From positions 377,213 to 441,212 of the forward strand of contig NZ_CDDF01000014.1 in the NCBI RefSeq assembly GCF_000819865.1: DNA of 64,000 bases, written 5' to 3'. The DNA is from Aeromonas eucrenophila (GTDB lineage Bacteria > Pseudomonadota > Gammaproteobacteria > Enterobacterales > Aeromonadaceae). Made by a program: the position numbers and the translations under genes. Below the pieces are notes generated by a model. It searched no databases. It worked only from the letters and a program-made list of their open reading frames with translations, and was not told the DNA's origin. Shown one piece after another: positions 47,889 through 57,615 of the stretch (positions within the stretch are counted from its first letter, which is position 1; each line of letters begins with the position of its first letter).

Positions 47889-49487
47889 ATGACTACTACT
47901 AGCTTGTCGCTCACCGAGTTGTTGACCGCCCTGGGAACCCCGGAACGGGTGACCGCCCTCAAGGGGATCCGGCGCGGGATCGAACGTGAATGTCTGCGCA
48001 TTACCCCAGAAGGCTCCCTCTCCCAGACCGATCACCCGAGGAGTCTGGGCTCGGCGCTGACCCATGCCAACATCACCACCGACTACTCCGAGAGCCTGCT
48101 GGAGTTCATCACCCCGGCCACCGACTCCATCGAGAGCCTGATAGAACAGCTCGGCGACATCCATCGCCACACCATTCATCACCTCGGTGACGAGCGGATC
48201 TGGCCGCTCTCCATGCCCTGCTTCATCGGCGACGAGGAGAGCATCCGGCTGGCCCAGTACGGCAGCTCCAATATCGGCAAGATGAAGACCCTGTACCGGC
48301 AGGGGCTGAAGAACCGTTACGGCAGCCTGATGCAGGTGATCGCCGGGGTGCACTTCAACTTCTCCATGCCGGACAGCTTCTGGTGCGAGTGGCAGGATCT
48401 GGTGGGCGAGGGCTGCTGCAGCCAGCGCTTCATCTCAGAAAAATACATGGGGCTGATTCGCAACGTCTACCGCTTCGGCTGGCTGGTGCCCTATCTGTTC
48501 GGCGCCTCGCCGGCCATCTGCGACTCCTTCCTGAAGGGGCGCAAGAGCGCGTTGCCGTTCCAGAAGACCGGCAAGGGCACCCTCTACCTGCCCTATGCCA
48601 CCGCGCTGCGGCTGTCCGATCTCGGCTACACCAGCAGCTCCCAGAGCAAGCTCAACATCAGCCATGACAACCTGCCCGCCTATGTGGCCAGCCTGCGCCG
48701 CGCCATCAGCACCCATGATCCCGAGTTTGCGAAGATAGGGGTCAAGGTGAACGGCGAATACCGTCAGCTCAACGACAACGTGCTGCAGCTGGAGAACGAG
48801 CTGTATGCGCCCATTCGTCCCAAGCGCACCCCGCGCAGCGGTGAGAAACCGTCGGACGCGCTGGAGCAGCGCGGCATCGAATACATAGAGCTGCGCACCG
48901 TGGACGTGAACCCCTTCACGCCGTTTGGCATCGAGGTGGATCAGATCCGCTTCTTCGACCTGTTCCTGGTCTGGTGCCTGCTGCGCCCGTCTCCCGTGCT
49001 GAGCGCCGAAGAGATCGCCCGTAACCGTCGCAACCAGAACAAGGTGGTGCTGGAGGGGCGTCGTCCCGGCCTCGAGCTGGAAGACGAGCAGGGTAACCCC
49101 ATCGGCCTCAAGGAGTTTGGCCTCAAGCTGTTCGACGAGCTGGAGCAGGTGGCCGGGTTGCTGGATCGCTGCTGTGGTCGCAATCGCTACCGCGAGACGC
49201 TGGCCATGCACCGCGAGAAGCTGCACAACCCCGAGCTGACCTACTCCGCCCGCCTGCTCAAGCAGTTGCTGGAGAGCGGTCAGGACAACGGCTGCTTCGG
49301 TGACGAACTGGCGAGCCGCTACCGTGAGGAGATGCTGTCCGGTGAGTTGCAATACTGGGATGAGGCCTATTTCGCCGGCGAGGCGCGGGATTCGCTGACC
49401 AAGCAGCGGGAGCGGGAGCGCGGTGACAGCCTGTCGTTCGACGACTTCCTTGCCGACTACTTCGGTACCCGGCAGACCACCAGTTGA
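47889..49487 (+). CDS. gshA: Glutamate-cysteine ligase
   Basis: GshA makes gamma-glutamylcysteine, the first step of glutathione synthesis. ATG 47889 gives 532 residues; GTG 47883 would add two. The protein is of the gammaproteobacterial type: GIRRGIERECLRITPEGSLS near residue 21 and TDYSESLLEFITPATDSIES are active-site regions. IEYIELRTVDVNPFTPFGIE is also typical. Length is close to E. coli GshA (518). It is monocistronic and followed by a strong terminator. Confidence 0.96.
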   Translation: MTTTSLSLTELLTALGTPERVTALKGIRRGIERECLRITPEGSLSQTDHPRSLGSALTHANITTDYSESLLEFITPATDSIESLIEQLGDIHRHTIHHLGDERIWPLSMPCFIGDEESIRLAQYGSSNIGKMKTLYRQGLKNRYGSLMQVIAGVHFNFSMPDSFWCEWQDLVGEGCCSQRFISEKYMGLIRNVYRFGWLVPYLFGASPAICDSFLKGRKSALPFQKTGKGTLYLPYATALRLSDLGYTSSSQSKLNISHDNLPAYVASLRRAISTHDPEFAKIGVKVNGEYRQLNDNVLQLENELYAPIRPKRTPRSGEKPSDALEQRGIEYIELRTVDVNPFTPFGIEVDQIRFFDLFLVWCLLRPSPVLSAEEIARNRRNQNKVVLEGRRPGLELEDEQGNPIGLKEFGLKLFDELEQVAGLLDRCCGRNRYRETLAMHREKLHNPELTYSARLLKQLLESGQDNGCFGDELASRYREEMLSGELQYWDEAYFAGEARDSLTKQRERERGDSLSFDDFLADYFGTRQTTS

Positions 49488-49505
49488 TGACTTGCCTTTG
49501 ATGAT

Positions 49506-49533
49506 AAAAGCCGCTCCCATGAGCGGCTTTTTT
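49506..49533 (+). terminator. Rho-independent terminator of gshA
   Basis: AAAGCCGCTC/GAGCGGCTTT stem with CCAT loop, followed by T-rich sequence. Confidence 0.92.
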
Positions 49534-49567
49534 ATTGGCTATAGGCCGGAGACTGCGCCCACAGGCA

Positions 49568-49594
49568 TAAAAAAACGGCCCCGAAGGGCCGTTT
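49568..49594 (-). terminator. Rho-independent terminator of dcuA
   Basis: Read on the - strand, AAACGGCCC/GGGCCGTTT forms a stem with TTCG loop followed by a T7 run. It lies 20 bp after the dcuA stop. Confidence 0.88.
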
Positions 49595-49613
49595 GGCAAG
49601 GAGTGGAACGCTA

Positions 49614-50933
49614 TCAGAGGATAAGGCCACCGAAGAAGAAGCCCAGCGCCACTGCCATGGCGATGGTGGCAACACCCGGGATGAAGAAGGGGTGGTTGAA
49701 CACCGCCTTGCCGATACGGGTGGAGCCGGTATCGTCCATCTCGACCGCGGCCAGCAGGGTCGGGTAGGTCGGCAGTACGAACAGGGCGCTCACGGCGGCG
49801 AAGGAGGCGATGGCGGCCAGCGGGCTGACACCGAGCGCCAGGGCGGCAGGCATCAGCGCCTTGGTGGTGGCACCCTGGGAGTAGAGCAGCATGGAGGAGA
49901 AGAACAGCACCACGGCCAGCAGCCAGCTGTATTGGCTCAGCAGATCACCGGCGAAGGCCTGGATCTCGACCATGTTGCCCTTCACGAAGACGTTGCCCAG
50001 CCAGGCTACACCCAGCACACAGATACAGGCGGACATACCGGACTTGAAGGTCGGCATGTTGGTGATCTGGGCGGCGTCCAGTTTGCAGAACAGCACCATC
50101 AGGGTGGCGGCGGAGAGCATGATGCCCATGATGGCGCCGTCACGGGGGATCGGCGGGCTGGAGATCAGGCCCACGTTGCCGGAGATGGCGGTGGCATACG
50201 CCATGACGGCGACGATGGCGGCGATGAAGATGCCGACGGAGAGCTTGGCATAAGGCTTGAGCTCAACCTTGCTGGTACCGCGCAGCTTGATCAGGCCCTT
50301 GGCCTTGCGCTCCAGATAGACTTCGTCCTGGTCCAGGGGTTTGCCCAGCATGTTGGCCACGAAGGCACCCAGGATACAGGCGATGAAGCTGGACGGGATG
50401 CAGATGGCCAGCAGGGTCAGGTAGTCGACACCGAGTGGCTCAAGCATGCCGGAGAAGGCAACCACGGCCGCCGAGATGGGGGAGGCGGTGATGGCGATCT
50501 GGGAGGCGACAACCGCGATGGAGAGCGGGCGGGACGGGCGAATGCCCTGCTCCTTGGCCACTTCGGCGATCACCGGCAGGGTGGAGAAGGCGGTGTGACC
50601 GGTACCGGCCAGCATGGTCATCAGGTAGGTGACGACCGGGGCGGCGAAGGTGATGTGCTTGGGATTCTTGCGCAGCGCCTTCTCGGCCAGGGATACCAGG
50701 TAGTCCATCCCGCCGGCCAGTTGCATACAGGCGATGGCACAGATGACGGACGCGATGATCATGATCACGTCCCATGGCAGATAGGTCACCAGCTGATCAC
50801 TCGGGATGGGCATGCCCAGACCCCAGGTCAGTACCAGCACCCCCAGACCACCGGCGAAGCCGATGCCGATGCTGCCGATCCGGGCCCCCAGATAGATAGC
50901 GGCGAGCACGACAAGTAACTCGATTCCAATCAT
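49614..50933 (-). CDS. dcuA: Anaerobic C4-dicarboxylate transporter DcuA
   Basis: DcuA exchanges fumarate/aspartate for succinate across the inner membrane. ATG 50933 (MIGIELLVVLAAIYLGARIG) aligns with E. coli DcuA and has GGAG upstream; GTG 50942 would add three residues. The 439 residues form 10-12 membrane segments. Motifs LAGTGHTAFSTLPVIAEVAK and SQIAITASPISAAVVAFSG are family-typical. It follows aspA in one transcription direction, so imported aspartate can feed fumarate production. Confidence 0.94.
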   Translation of the reverse strand: MIGIELLVVLAAIYLGARIGSIGIGFAGGLGVLVLTWGLGMPIPSDQLVTYLPWDVIMIIASVICAIACMQLAGGMDYLVSLAEKALRKNPKHITFAAPVVTYLMTMLAGTGHTAFSTLPVIAEVAKEQGIRPSRPLSIAVVASQIAITASPISAAVVAFSGMLEPLGVDYLTLLAICIPSSFIACILGAFVANMLGKPLDQDEVYLERKAKGLIKLRGTSKVELKPYAKLSVGIFIAAIVAVMAYATAISGNVGLISSPPIPRDGAIMGIMLSAATLMVLFCKLDAAQITNMPTFKSGMSACICVLGVAWLGNVFVKGNMVEIQAFAGDLLSQYSWLLAVVLFFSSMLLYSQGATTKALMPAALALGVSPLAAIASFAAVSALFVLPTYPTLLAAVEMDDTGSTRIGKAVFNHPFFIPGVATIAMAVALGFFFGGLIL

Positions 50934-50979
50934 AGCGAACACTCCATTTTCCAGTTTTTTTAGGTTTTATGTGGCAGAA

Positions 50980-51053
50980 AGCCAGTTCCCGATAGGGCTG
51001 AGAGGAGGCCGATCGGGAACTGGCTCTATGGGCCGGGAGTGATCCCGGCCCAT
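50980..51053 (-). promoter_or_regulatory. Two tandem hairpins between aspA and dcuA
   Basis: A 14-bp perfect stem (50980-50993 with 51012-51025) and an 11-bp perfect stem with GTGA-type loop (51028-51038 with 51043-51053) fill the intergenic space. No T-run follows either. They may reduce read-through into dcuA or stabilise the aspA transcript end. Confidence 0.7.
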
Positions 51054-51061
51054 CGATACGC

Positions 51062-52504
51062 TTATACGGTAGCTTCGCGGGTGTAACGCTTGGCCTTGTA
51101 TTGCGGGTTCATCAGGTTCTCGATGGAGAGAATTTCATCCAGCTGTTCTGCGGTCAGCAGGCCGCGATCCAGCACGACTTCGCGGACGTTCTTGCCGGTT
51201 TGGGCGCAGATCTTGCCGACGATGTCACCCTCGTGGTGGCCGATGAAGGGGTTCAGGTAGGTCACGATACCGATGGAGTTCAGCACGTGGTTCATGCAGA
51301 TTTCTGGGTTGGCGGTGATCCCGTCCACGCACTTCTCGCGCAGGGAGATGCAGGCTTTTTCCATCAGGCTCAGGGATTCGAACATGGCCTGACCAATCAC
51401 CGGCTCCATCACGTTCAGCTGCAGCTGACCCGCTTCGGAGGCGAAGGTGACGGTGATGTCGTTGCCGAATACCTTGAAGCAGGCCTGGTTGACCACTTCC
51501 GGGATGACCGGGTTGACCTTGGCCGGCATGATGGAGGAGCCAGCCTGCATTTCCGGCAGGTTGATTTCCTTCAGGGCAGTGCGCGGGCCGGAGGAGAGCA
51601 GACGCAGGTCGTTACAGATCTTGGACAGCTTCATGGCCAGACGCTTGATGGCGCTGTGCAGCATCACGTAGGCGCCACAGTCGGAGGTCGCCTCGATGAG
51701 GTCTTCTGCCGGAACATAGGCGCGACCGGTGATCTCGGCCAGGCGTTTGATGGCCAGGGCGGAGTACTCGGGCGGGGTGTTCAGGCCGGTGCCGATGGCG
51801 GTGGCGCCCAGGTTCACTTCCAGCAGCAGCTCCTGGCAACGCTTGATGGACTTGATCTCTTCGCGCAGGGTGACGGCGAAGGCGTGGAATTCCTGACCCA
51901 GGGTCATGGGAACGGCATCCTGCAGCTGGGTCCTGCCCATCTTGAGGATGTTCTTGAATTCATTGGCCTTGGCATCGAAGGAGGCGATCAGCGCTTCGAG
52001 GGCAAACAGGGTGGTGTCGGTGCTGTTGACCACGGCCACGCGGAAACCTGTGGGGTAGGCGTCGTTGGTGGACTGGCACTTGTTGACGTGGTCGTTCGGG
52101 TTGATGACGTCGTAACGACCCTTCTCCAGACCCATCAGCTCGAGGGCGATGTTGGCCAGCACTTCGTTGGTGTTCATGTTGACGGAGGTACCGGCGCCGC
52201 CCTGATAGACGTCGACCGGGAACTGGTCGAAGCATTTGCCGGTGTTCAGCATCAGATCACAGGCTTCGATGATCTTGTCGGCGATTTCGGGACGGATGGT
52301 GCCCAGCTCACCGTTGGCCAGTGCGGCGGCCTTCTTGGTCAGCACCATGCCACGGACAAATTCGGGAACGTCAGAAATCTTCTGAGTGCTCAGCTTGAAG
52401 TTCTCGACCGCGCGCAGGGTGTGGACGCCGTAATAGAGATCGTTGGAAACTTCTTTGGTGCCCAGCAGGTCTTCTTCAATGCGGACGTTCTTGATGTCGC
52501 TCAT
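51062..52504 (-). CDS. aspA: Aspartate ammonia-lyase (aspartase)
   Basis: AspA converts aspartate to fumarate and ammonia. The 480 residues match the family length. The fumarase/aspartase signature [15 protein letters not shown] (about residue 322) is intact and contains the flexible catalytic loop serines. [17 protein letters not shown] and [11 protein letters not shown] are also conserved. A GAGG site lies 7 nt upstream of the ATG. It forms the aspA-dcuA unit and is divergent from fxsA, as in E. coli. Confidence 0.97.
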   Translation of the reverse strand: MSDIKNVRIEEDLLGTKEVSNDLYYGVHTLRAVENFKLSTQKISDVPEFVRGMVLTKKAAALANGELGTIRPEIADKIIEACDLMLNTGKCFDQFPVDVYQGGAGTSVNMNTNEVLANIALELMGLEKGRYDVINPNDHVNKCQSTNDAYPTGFRVAVVNSTDTTLFALEALIASFDAKANEFKNILKMGRTQLQDAVPMTLGQEFHAFAVTLREEIKSIKRCQELLLEVNLGATAIGTGLNTPPEYSALAIKRLAEITGRAYVPAEDLIEATSDCGAYVMLHSAIKRLAMKLSKICNDLRLLSSGPRTALKEINLPEMQAGSSIMPAKVNPVIPEVVNQACFKVFGNDITVTFASEAGQLQLNVMEPVIGQAMFESLSLMEKACISLREKCVDGITANPEICMNHVLNSIGIVTYLNPFIGHHEGDIVGKICAQTGKNVREVVLDRGLLTAEQLDEILSIENLMNPQYKAKRYTREATV

Positions 52505-52650
52505 TGTAATGCCTCAGAAATCAGATAAATGGAAATAATCCTCACCGAGTGGTCGCGACTTCCTTCACGCACGGTTCATCCTGAAGCACCACAGATCGAG
52601 TGGGGCAGTTGGGAGCCTGTTGCTCCCTGTTTAATAACTGATGTGGATAT

Positions 52651-52666
52651 TACCTCAATTGAGGTA
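52651..52666. promoter_or_regulatory. Perfect 16-bp palindrome upstream of aspA
   Basis: TACCTCAATTGAGGTA is fully self-complementary. It lies 147 bp upstream of aspA and 289 bp upstream of fxsA in the 450-bp divergent gap. The rest of the gap holds an aspA promoter that could not be pinned down and the fxsA heat-shock promoter. It is not an FNR (TTGAT-N4-ATCAA) or CRP site. Confidence 0.5.
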
Positions 52667-52829
52667 CCTGATATTAGACCTGGATCACTAAATTTGAGAC
52701 AGCCCCAAAGATCTTGTGGTCATTAAACAGATATTGCAATCGAGCGATTAACTGTGACAGAACAGCCACTTCAATCCCAGTTGGGCGGGGAAATATTTCT
52801 CCGGATCCGGGGCCACATCACCCGGCAGA

Positions 52830-52857
52830 CTTGAAAAAGGGGGATGACACCCCATTT
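52830..52857 (+). promoter_or_regulatory. Consensus sigma-32 heat-shock promoter of fxsA
   Basis: CTTGAA (52830-52835) and CCCCATTT (52850-52857) are separated by 14 bp, an exact match to the sigma-32 consensus CTTGAA and CCCCATnT. It lies about 100 bp upstream of fxsA. Confidence 0.75.
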
Positions 52858-52954
52858 TATGGGTAAGAAACCGATACGATGATGGGTCGCGGCGCTCGAT
52901 TTTCCGCAGGTCGCATCGATCGCAGGTTCATTTATTCACCGCACTGAGGTTGTT

Positions 52955-53428
52955 ATGGGCAAGTTGTTACTGTTGTTGGTCGGCCTGGTATTGCTGGAGC
53001 TCACCGTGATGATCGAGGTGGGCTCCGTGATCGGCGCCCTGCCGACTGTGGGCTTGCTGGTGCTGACCGCGGTGCTGGGCTCTTCCCTGGTGCGCAGCGA
53101 GGGGCTCAAGACCCTGTTCAGTGCCCAGCAAAAAATGCAGCAAGGGGAGATGCCGGGTCGCGAGGTGATGGGGGGCATGATGCTGGCGTTGGCCGGTCTG
53201 CTGCTGATCATTCCGGGCTTCGTCACCGACTTCTTCGGGATCCTGCTGCTGCAGCCCTGGCTGCGCAACAGATTGGCCGACAAGCTGGTGGGCAGCAGTC
53301 AGTTCAGGATGCAGATGGGGGGCTTCCCGCCACAGCAACCGCCCTTTGGTGCAGGTCCGACCGATGGCCCAGGGCTGGATAAGCGTGGCGGCACCACCAT
53401 AGAGGGTGAATTCGAGCGTAAAGAGTAG
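52955..53428 (+). CDS. fxsA: FxsA-family membrane protein
   Basis: The 157-residue protein has the FxsA core MGKLLLLLVGLVLLELTVMI followed by further hydrophobic segments (about 27-45 and 74-95) and TAVLGSSLVRSEGL. The C-terminal tail is polar and Gly/Pro-rich. In E. coli FxsA overproduction counters F-exclusion of phage T7; its normal role is unclear. It sits by aspA and groS as in E. coli, and it has its own sigma-32 promoter. Confidence 0.93.
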   Translation: MGKLLLLLVGLVLLELTVMIEVGSVIGALPTVGLLVLTAVLGSSLVRSEGLKTLFSAQQKMQQGEMPGREVMGGMMLALAGLLLIIPGFVTDFFGILLLQPWLRNRLADKLVGSSQFRMQMGGFPPQQPPFGAGPTDGPGLDKRGGTTIEGEFERKE

Positions 53429-53452
53429 GTTGCCGTGGAGAGGCCGTGCCGA

Positions 53453-54787
53453 TCAGGGCGTACCCTGATGGCACAGCCTCTCGAACCTGCGGTGGGCATA
53501 GGCCCATGCCAACAGGCCCGCCGCCAGGTTCGCCAGCAGTATCCCCAGATAGATCCCCTGTTCTCCCCCCAGCTTTGCCCCCAGCCAGGCCCCTGGCAGC
53601 AAGAAGACAAATAGCCGCATCCCGTTGAAGACGAATGAGACAGCCGAGGCCCGCACGCCGTTGAGCGCGGATGCCAGCAGCATCACCATGCCCTGGAAGC
53701 CGTAGCCGATGGGGACCAGGTGCAGGTAGAGCACGATCAGCCGCACCACCTGGGGTTGATCGCTGAACAGGCCGGCGACGAGGGGGGCCAGCAGCCAGAC
53801 GAGGCCATAGACGACGAGCTGGAACAGCAGGGCAAAGCGCATGCACAGCAGCAGCGCCGCCTTGGCGCGCGCCGGGCTGCCCGCGCCGCAGTTCTGGGAG
53901 ATGAAAGGGGCCAGCACCGAGGAGAGCGCCATCATCACGATCAGCAGCAGGGCTTCTACTCGTGACGCGGCTCCGTAGGCGGCCACCACCTCGGTGCCCA
54001 GCCCGGCGAAGATGATCATCAGCACGGCATTGGCCAGCGGGTTGAGCATGTTGGTGAAGGAGGCAGGCACCGCCACGTGCAACAGGGCGCGCCAATGAGC
54101 CAGCAGCCGTGGGCGTGGGGACAGGTGTCGCAACAGCAGTCCCTCTCGCTTGCGCAGGATATGGAGGCTGACCAGAGTCGCCATCAGCCAGGAGAGGGAG
54201 GTGGCGATGGCAGCGCCGCGAATGCCCCACTCGGGGAAGGGCCCTATGCCGAAGATGAGCAGGGGGTCCAGCACGCCGTTGACCAGGCCGGCCACGGCCA
54301 TCACCAGGCTCGGGGTCTTGGTATCCCCGGTCGCCCGGATGGCGGCGTTACCGACCATGGGCAGCGCGAGCAGGGGCACGGTGAGATACCAGATCAGCAT
54401 GTAGTCGTGGATCAGCGAGATGAGCTCGCGGCTGGCCCCGAGCAGGGTGAAGAGGGGGACTATGGTGAGGGCGCCCAGTGCGGAGAGCAGGGACACCAGC
54501 ACGACGGCGAGGAACAGACAGTCCGTGGTGATGCGAGCCGCCTCGTCGTGGCGCCCCTGACCCAGGGTATGGCCGAGCAGGGCGGAGAGTCCTGCCCCCA
54601 GCCCCATGGTCAGGGAGGTCACCACGAAGGTCACCGGAAAGGTGAAGCTGATGGCGGCCAGCGCCTCTGTGCCCAGCAGGCCGATGAAGAAGGTGTCGAC
54701 CAGATTGAAGGCCAGGATGGCGATGATGCCGAGGATCATGGGGCCCGTCATGCGCAGCAGCACTGAGGGCATGGGATCCGTCAGCAT
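53453..54787 (-). CDS. MATE-family multidrug/metabolite exporter
   Basis: The protein has twelve predicted membrane segments in two MATE halves, with GPMILGIIAILAFNLVDTFF at the start and the family's internal repeat MVGNAAIRATGDTKTPSLVM in the first half. The start chosen is ATG 54787 (444 residues, MLTDPMPSVL). TTG 54805 or ATG 54880 in the same frame are possible, but the longer N-terminus is polar and unlike the family. It exports cationic drugs or metabolites by Na+ or H+ exchange; the substrate is unknown. It is inserted between fxsA and groS, which are closer in E. coli. Confidence 0.88.
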   Translation of the reverse strand: MLTDPMPSVLLRMTGPMILGIIAILAFNLVDTFFIGLLGTEALAAISFTFPVTFVVTSLTMGLGAGLSALLGHTLGQGRHDEAARITTDCLFLAVVLVSLLSALGALTIVPLFTLLGASRELISLIHDYMLIWYLTVPLLALPMVGNAAIRATGDTKTPSLVMAVAGLVNGVLDPLLIFGIGPFPEWGIRGAAIATSLSWLMATLVSLHILRKREGLLLRHLSPRPRLLAHWRALLHVAVPASFTNMLNPLANAVLMIIFAGLGTEVVAAYGAASRVEALLLIVMMALSSVLAPFISQNCGAGSPARAKAALLLCMRFALLFQLVVYGLVWLLAPLVAGLFSDQPQVVRLIVLYLHLVPIGYGFQGMVMLLASALNGVRASAVSFVFNGMRLFVFLLPGAWLGAKLGGEQGIYLGILLANLAAGLLAWAYAHRRFERLCHQGTP

Positions 54788-54924
54788 GGGATTGGGTCGG
54801 CTCAAGGGATTGTCTCTGTTTGCAGCTGGGCCAGCATGGCGGCCGCGTCCATCCCCCTTCCTGATTGGGGCGAGATCCATCAAAGATCTTCATAGTACGT
54901 GAAAAAATTTTTTTTGTATTTGCC

Positions 54925-54953
54925 CTTGAAGGGCAATCCAAATTGCCCCAGAT
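54925..54953 (+). promoter_or_regulatory. Sigma-32 heat-shock promoter of groS-groL
   Basis: CTTGAA (54925-54930), a 15-bp spacer and CCCCAGAT (54946-54953) match the sigma-32 consensus except one base. It lies 76 bp upstream of groS. An A/T run (54901-54920) precedes it. Confidence 0.88.
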
Positions 54954-55028
54954 CAGGGACATAACAAATTTGGCCGACTGCGGCCATTCCTCAAGCAACA
55001 CAAGATACTCATTTTGGGAGAGTTATCG

Positions 55029-55322
55029 ATGAAAATTCGTCCACTGCACGACCGCGTCATCATCAAGCGCATCGAAGCTGAAGCCAAATCCGCTGGCGGC
55101 ATCGTCTTGACTGGCACCGCGGCCCAGAAGTCCACCCGTGGTGAAGTTCTTGCCGTGGGGACTGGTCGAATTCTGGACAATGGCGATATCAAAGCCCTCG
55201 CCGTCAAGGTGGGTGACAAGGTGATCTTCAACGAAGGCTACGGTGTGAAGACCGAGAAGCTGGATGGCCAGGACGTGCTGATCCTGTCCGAGACCGACAT
55301 CCTGGCGATTGTCGAAGAGTAA
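55029..55322 (+). CDS. groS: Co-chaperonin GroES
   Basis: The 97-residue protein begins [20 protein letters not shown] and includes the mobile loop [20 protein letters not shown] that contacts GroEL. It caps GroEL in the folding cycle. GGGAG precedes the start. It forms the groS-groL operon, under the sigma-32 promoter upstream. Confidence 0.98.
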   Translation: MKIRPLHDRVIIKRIEAEAKSAGGIVLTGTAAQKSTRGEVLAVGTGRILDNGDIKALAVKVGDKVIFNEGYGVKTEKLDGQDVLILSETDILAIVEE

Positions 55323-55350
55323 TCATTCCCTTTTCCCCGAATTGATTTAA

Positions 55351-56997
<1,647 letters not shown>

Positions 56998-57014
56998 TCC
57001 CGCCATTGTTAACG

Positions 57015-57044
57015 AACGGCCCGCATTTGCGGGCCGTTTTTTTT
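57015..57044 (+). terminator. Rho-independent terminator of groS-groL
   Basis: AACGGCCCGC (57015-57024) pairs with GCGGGCCGTT (57029-57038), followed by T8. Confidence 0.94.
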
Positions 57045-57092
57045 AGCACTACTAGAATGAGTCTATTGATAGTGAAATCATCTGAGGTGAGC

Positions 57093-57590
57093 ATGCGAAA
57101 TTTAGGCCTGATTCCATTACTGTTTTCTCTTGTCATGCCCACCCTGGCATGGGCGACTCCGCAAGGGCCAGTGATCCTCAAGGTGACGGGCAACGTGGAT
57201 CCCGCCGACCAGGCGGATGGGGAAGTCGCCTTTGACATCGCCATGATCCAGGCGCTGCCGCAGCACGAAATCGTGACGAGCAACCCCTGGGTGGACAAGC
57301 CGCACAAGTACGTGGGACCAAAACTGGCGGACCTGATGACGGCGGTTGGGGCCGAAGGCAAGAGTATTACCCTGACGGCCTTGAACAGTTTCCAGATCCG
57401 GGTCAACTGGGATAAGGTCAAACAATATGATCCTATTCTGGCCTGGCAGGACGACGGCATGACCATGCGGGTACGTGACAAGGGACCGCTCTGGTTTATC
57501 CTGCCACTGGACAAGTATCCCGAACTCAAGCGCTCTGAATTCACCGACATGATGATCTGGCAACTGAGTTCAATCGACATTCAGCAGTAA
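57093..57590 (+). CDS. Periplasmic molybdopterin-oxidoreductase-fold protein, cysteine-free
   Basis: ATG 57093 follows GAGGTGAGC and opens a signal peptide (MRNLGLIPLLFSLVMPTLAW, cut near 22). The 165-residue protein resembles the small sulfite-oxidase-fold proteins: ILKVTGNV at the start, AFDIAMIQALPQHEIVTSNP, GPKLADLM and LNSFQIRVNWDK. There is no cysteine at all, so the usual Moco-ligating Cys is absent and a catalytic molybdenum centre is unlikely. It lies 10-25 bp before a GGDEF-EAL gene and may sense a ligand for it; that is inference. Confidence 0.82.
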   Translation: MRNLGLIPLLFSLVMPTLAWATPQGPVILKVTGNVDPADQADGEVAFDIAMIQALPQHEIVTSNPWVDKPHKYVGPKLADLMTAVGAEGKSITLTALNSFQIRVNWDKVKQYDPILAWQDDGMTMRVRDKGPLWFILPLDKYPELKRSEFTDMMIWQLSSIDIQQ

Positions 57591-57615
57591 TGATGGTGGC
57601 TTGCGGGGGCATGGG

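Noticed and set aside
49593..50918. A 441-residue Gly/His/Asp-rich plus-strand frame opposite dcuA
   Set aside because: Low-complexity antisense shadow of a membrane protein gene.
52529..52726. A 65-residue frame in the aspA-fxsA gap
   Set aside because: No ribosome site, no recognisable family, and it covers a palindrome and promoter region.
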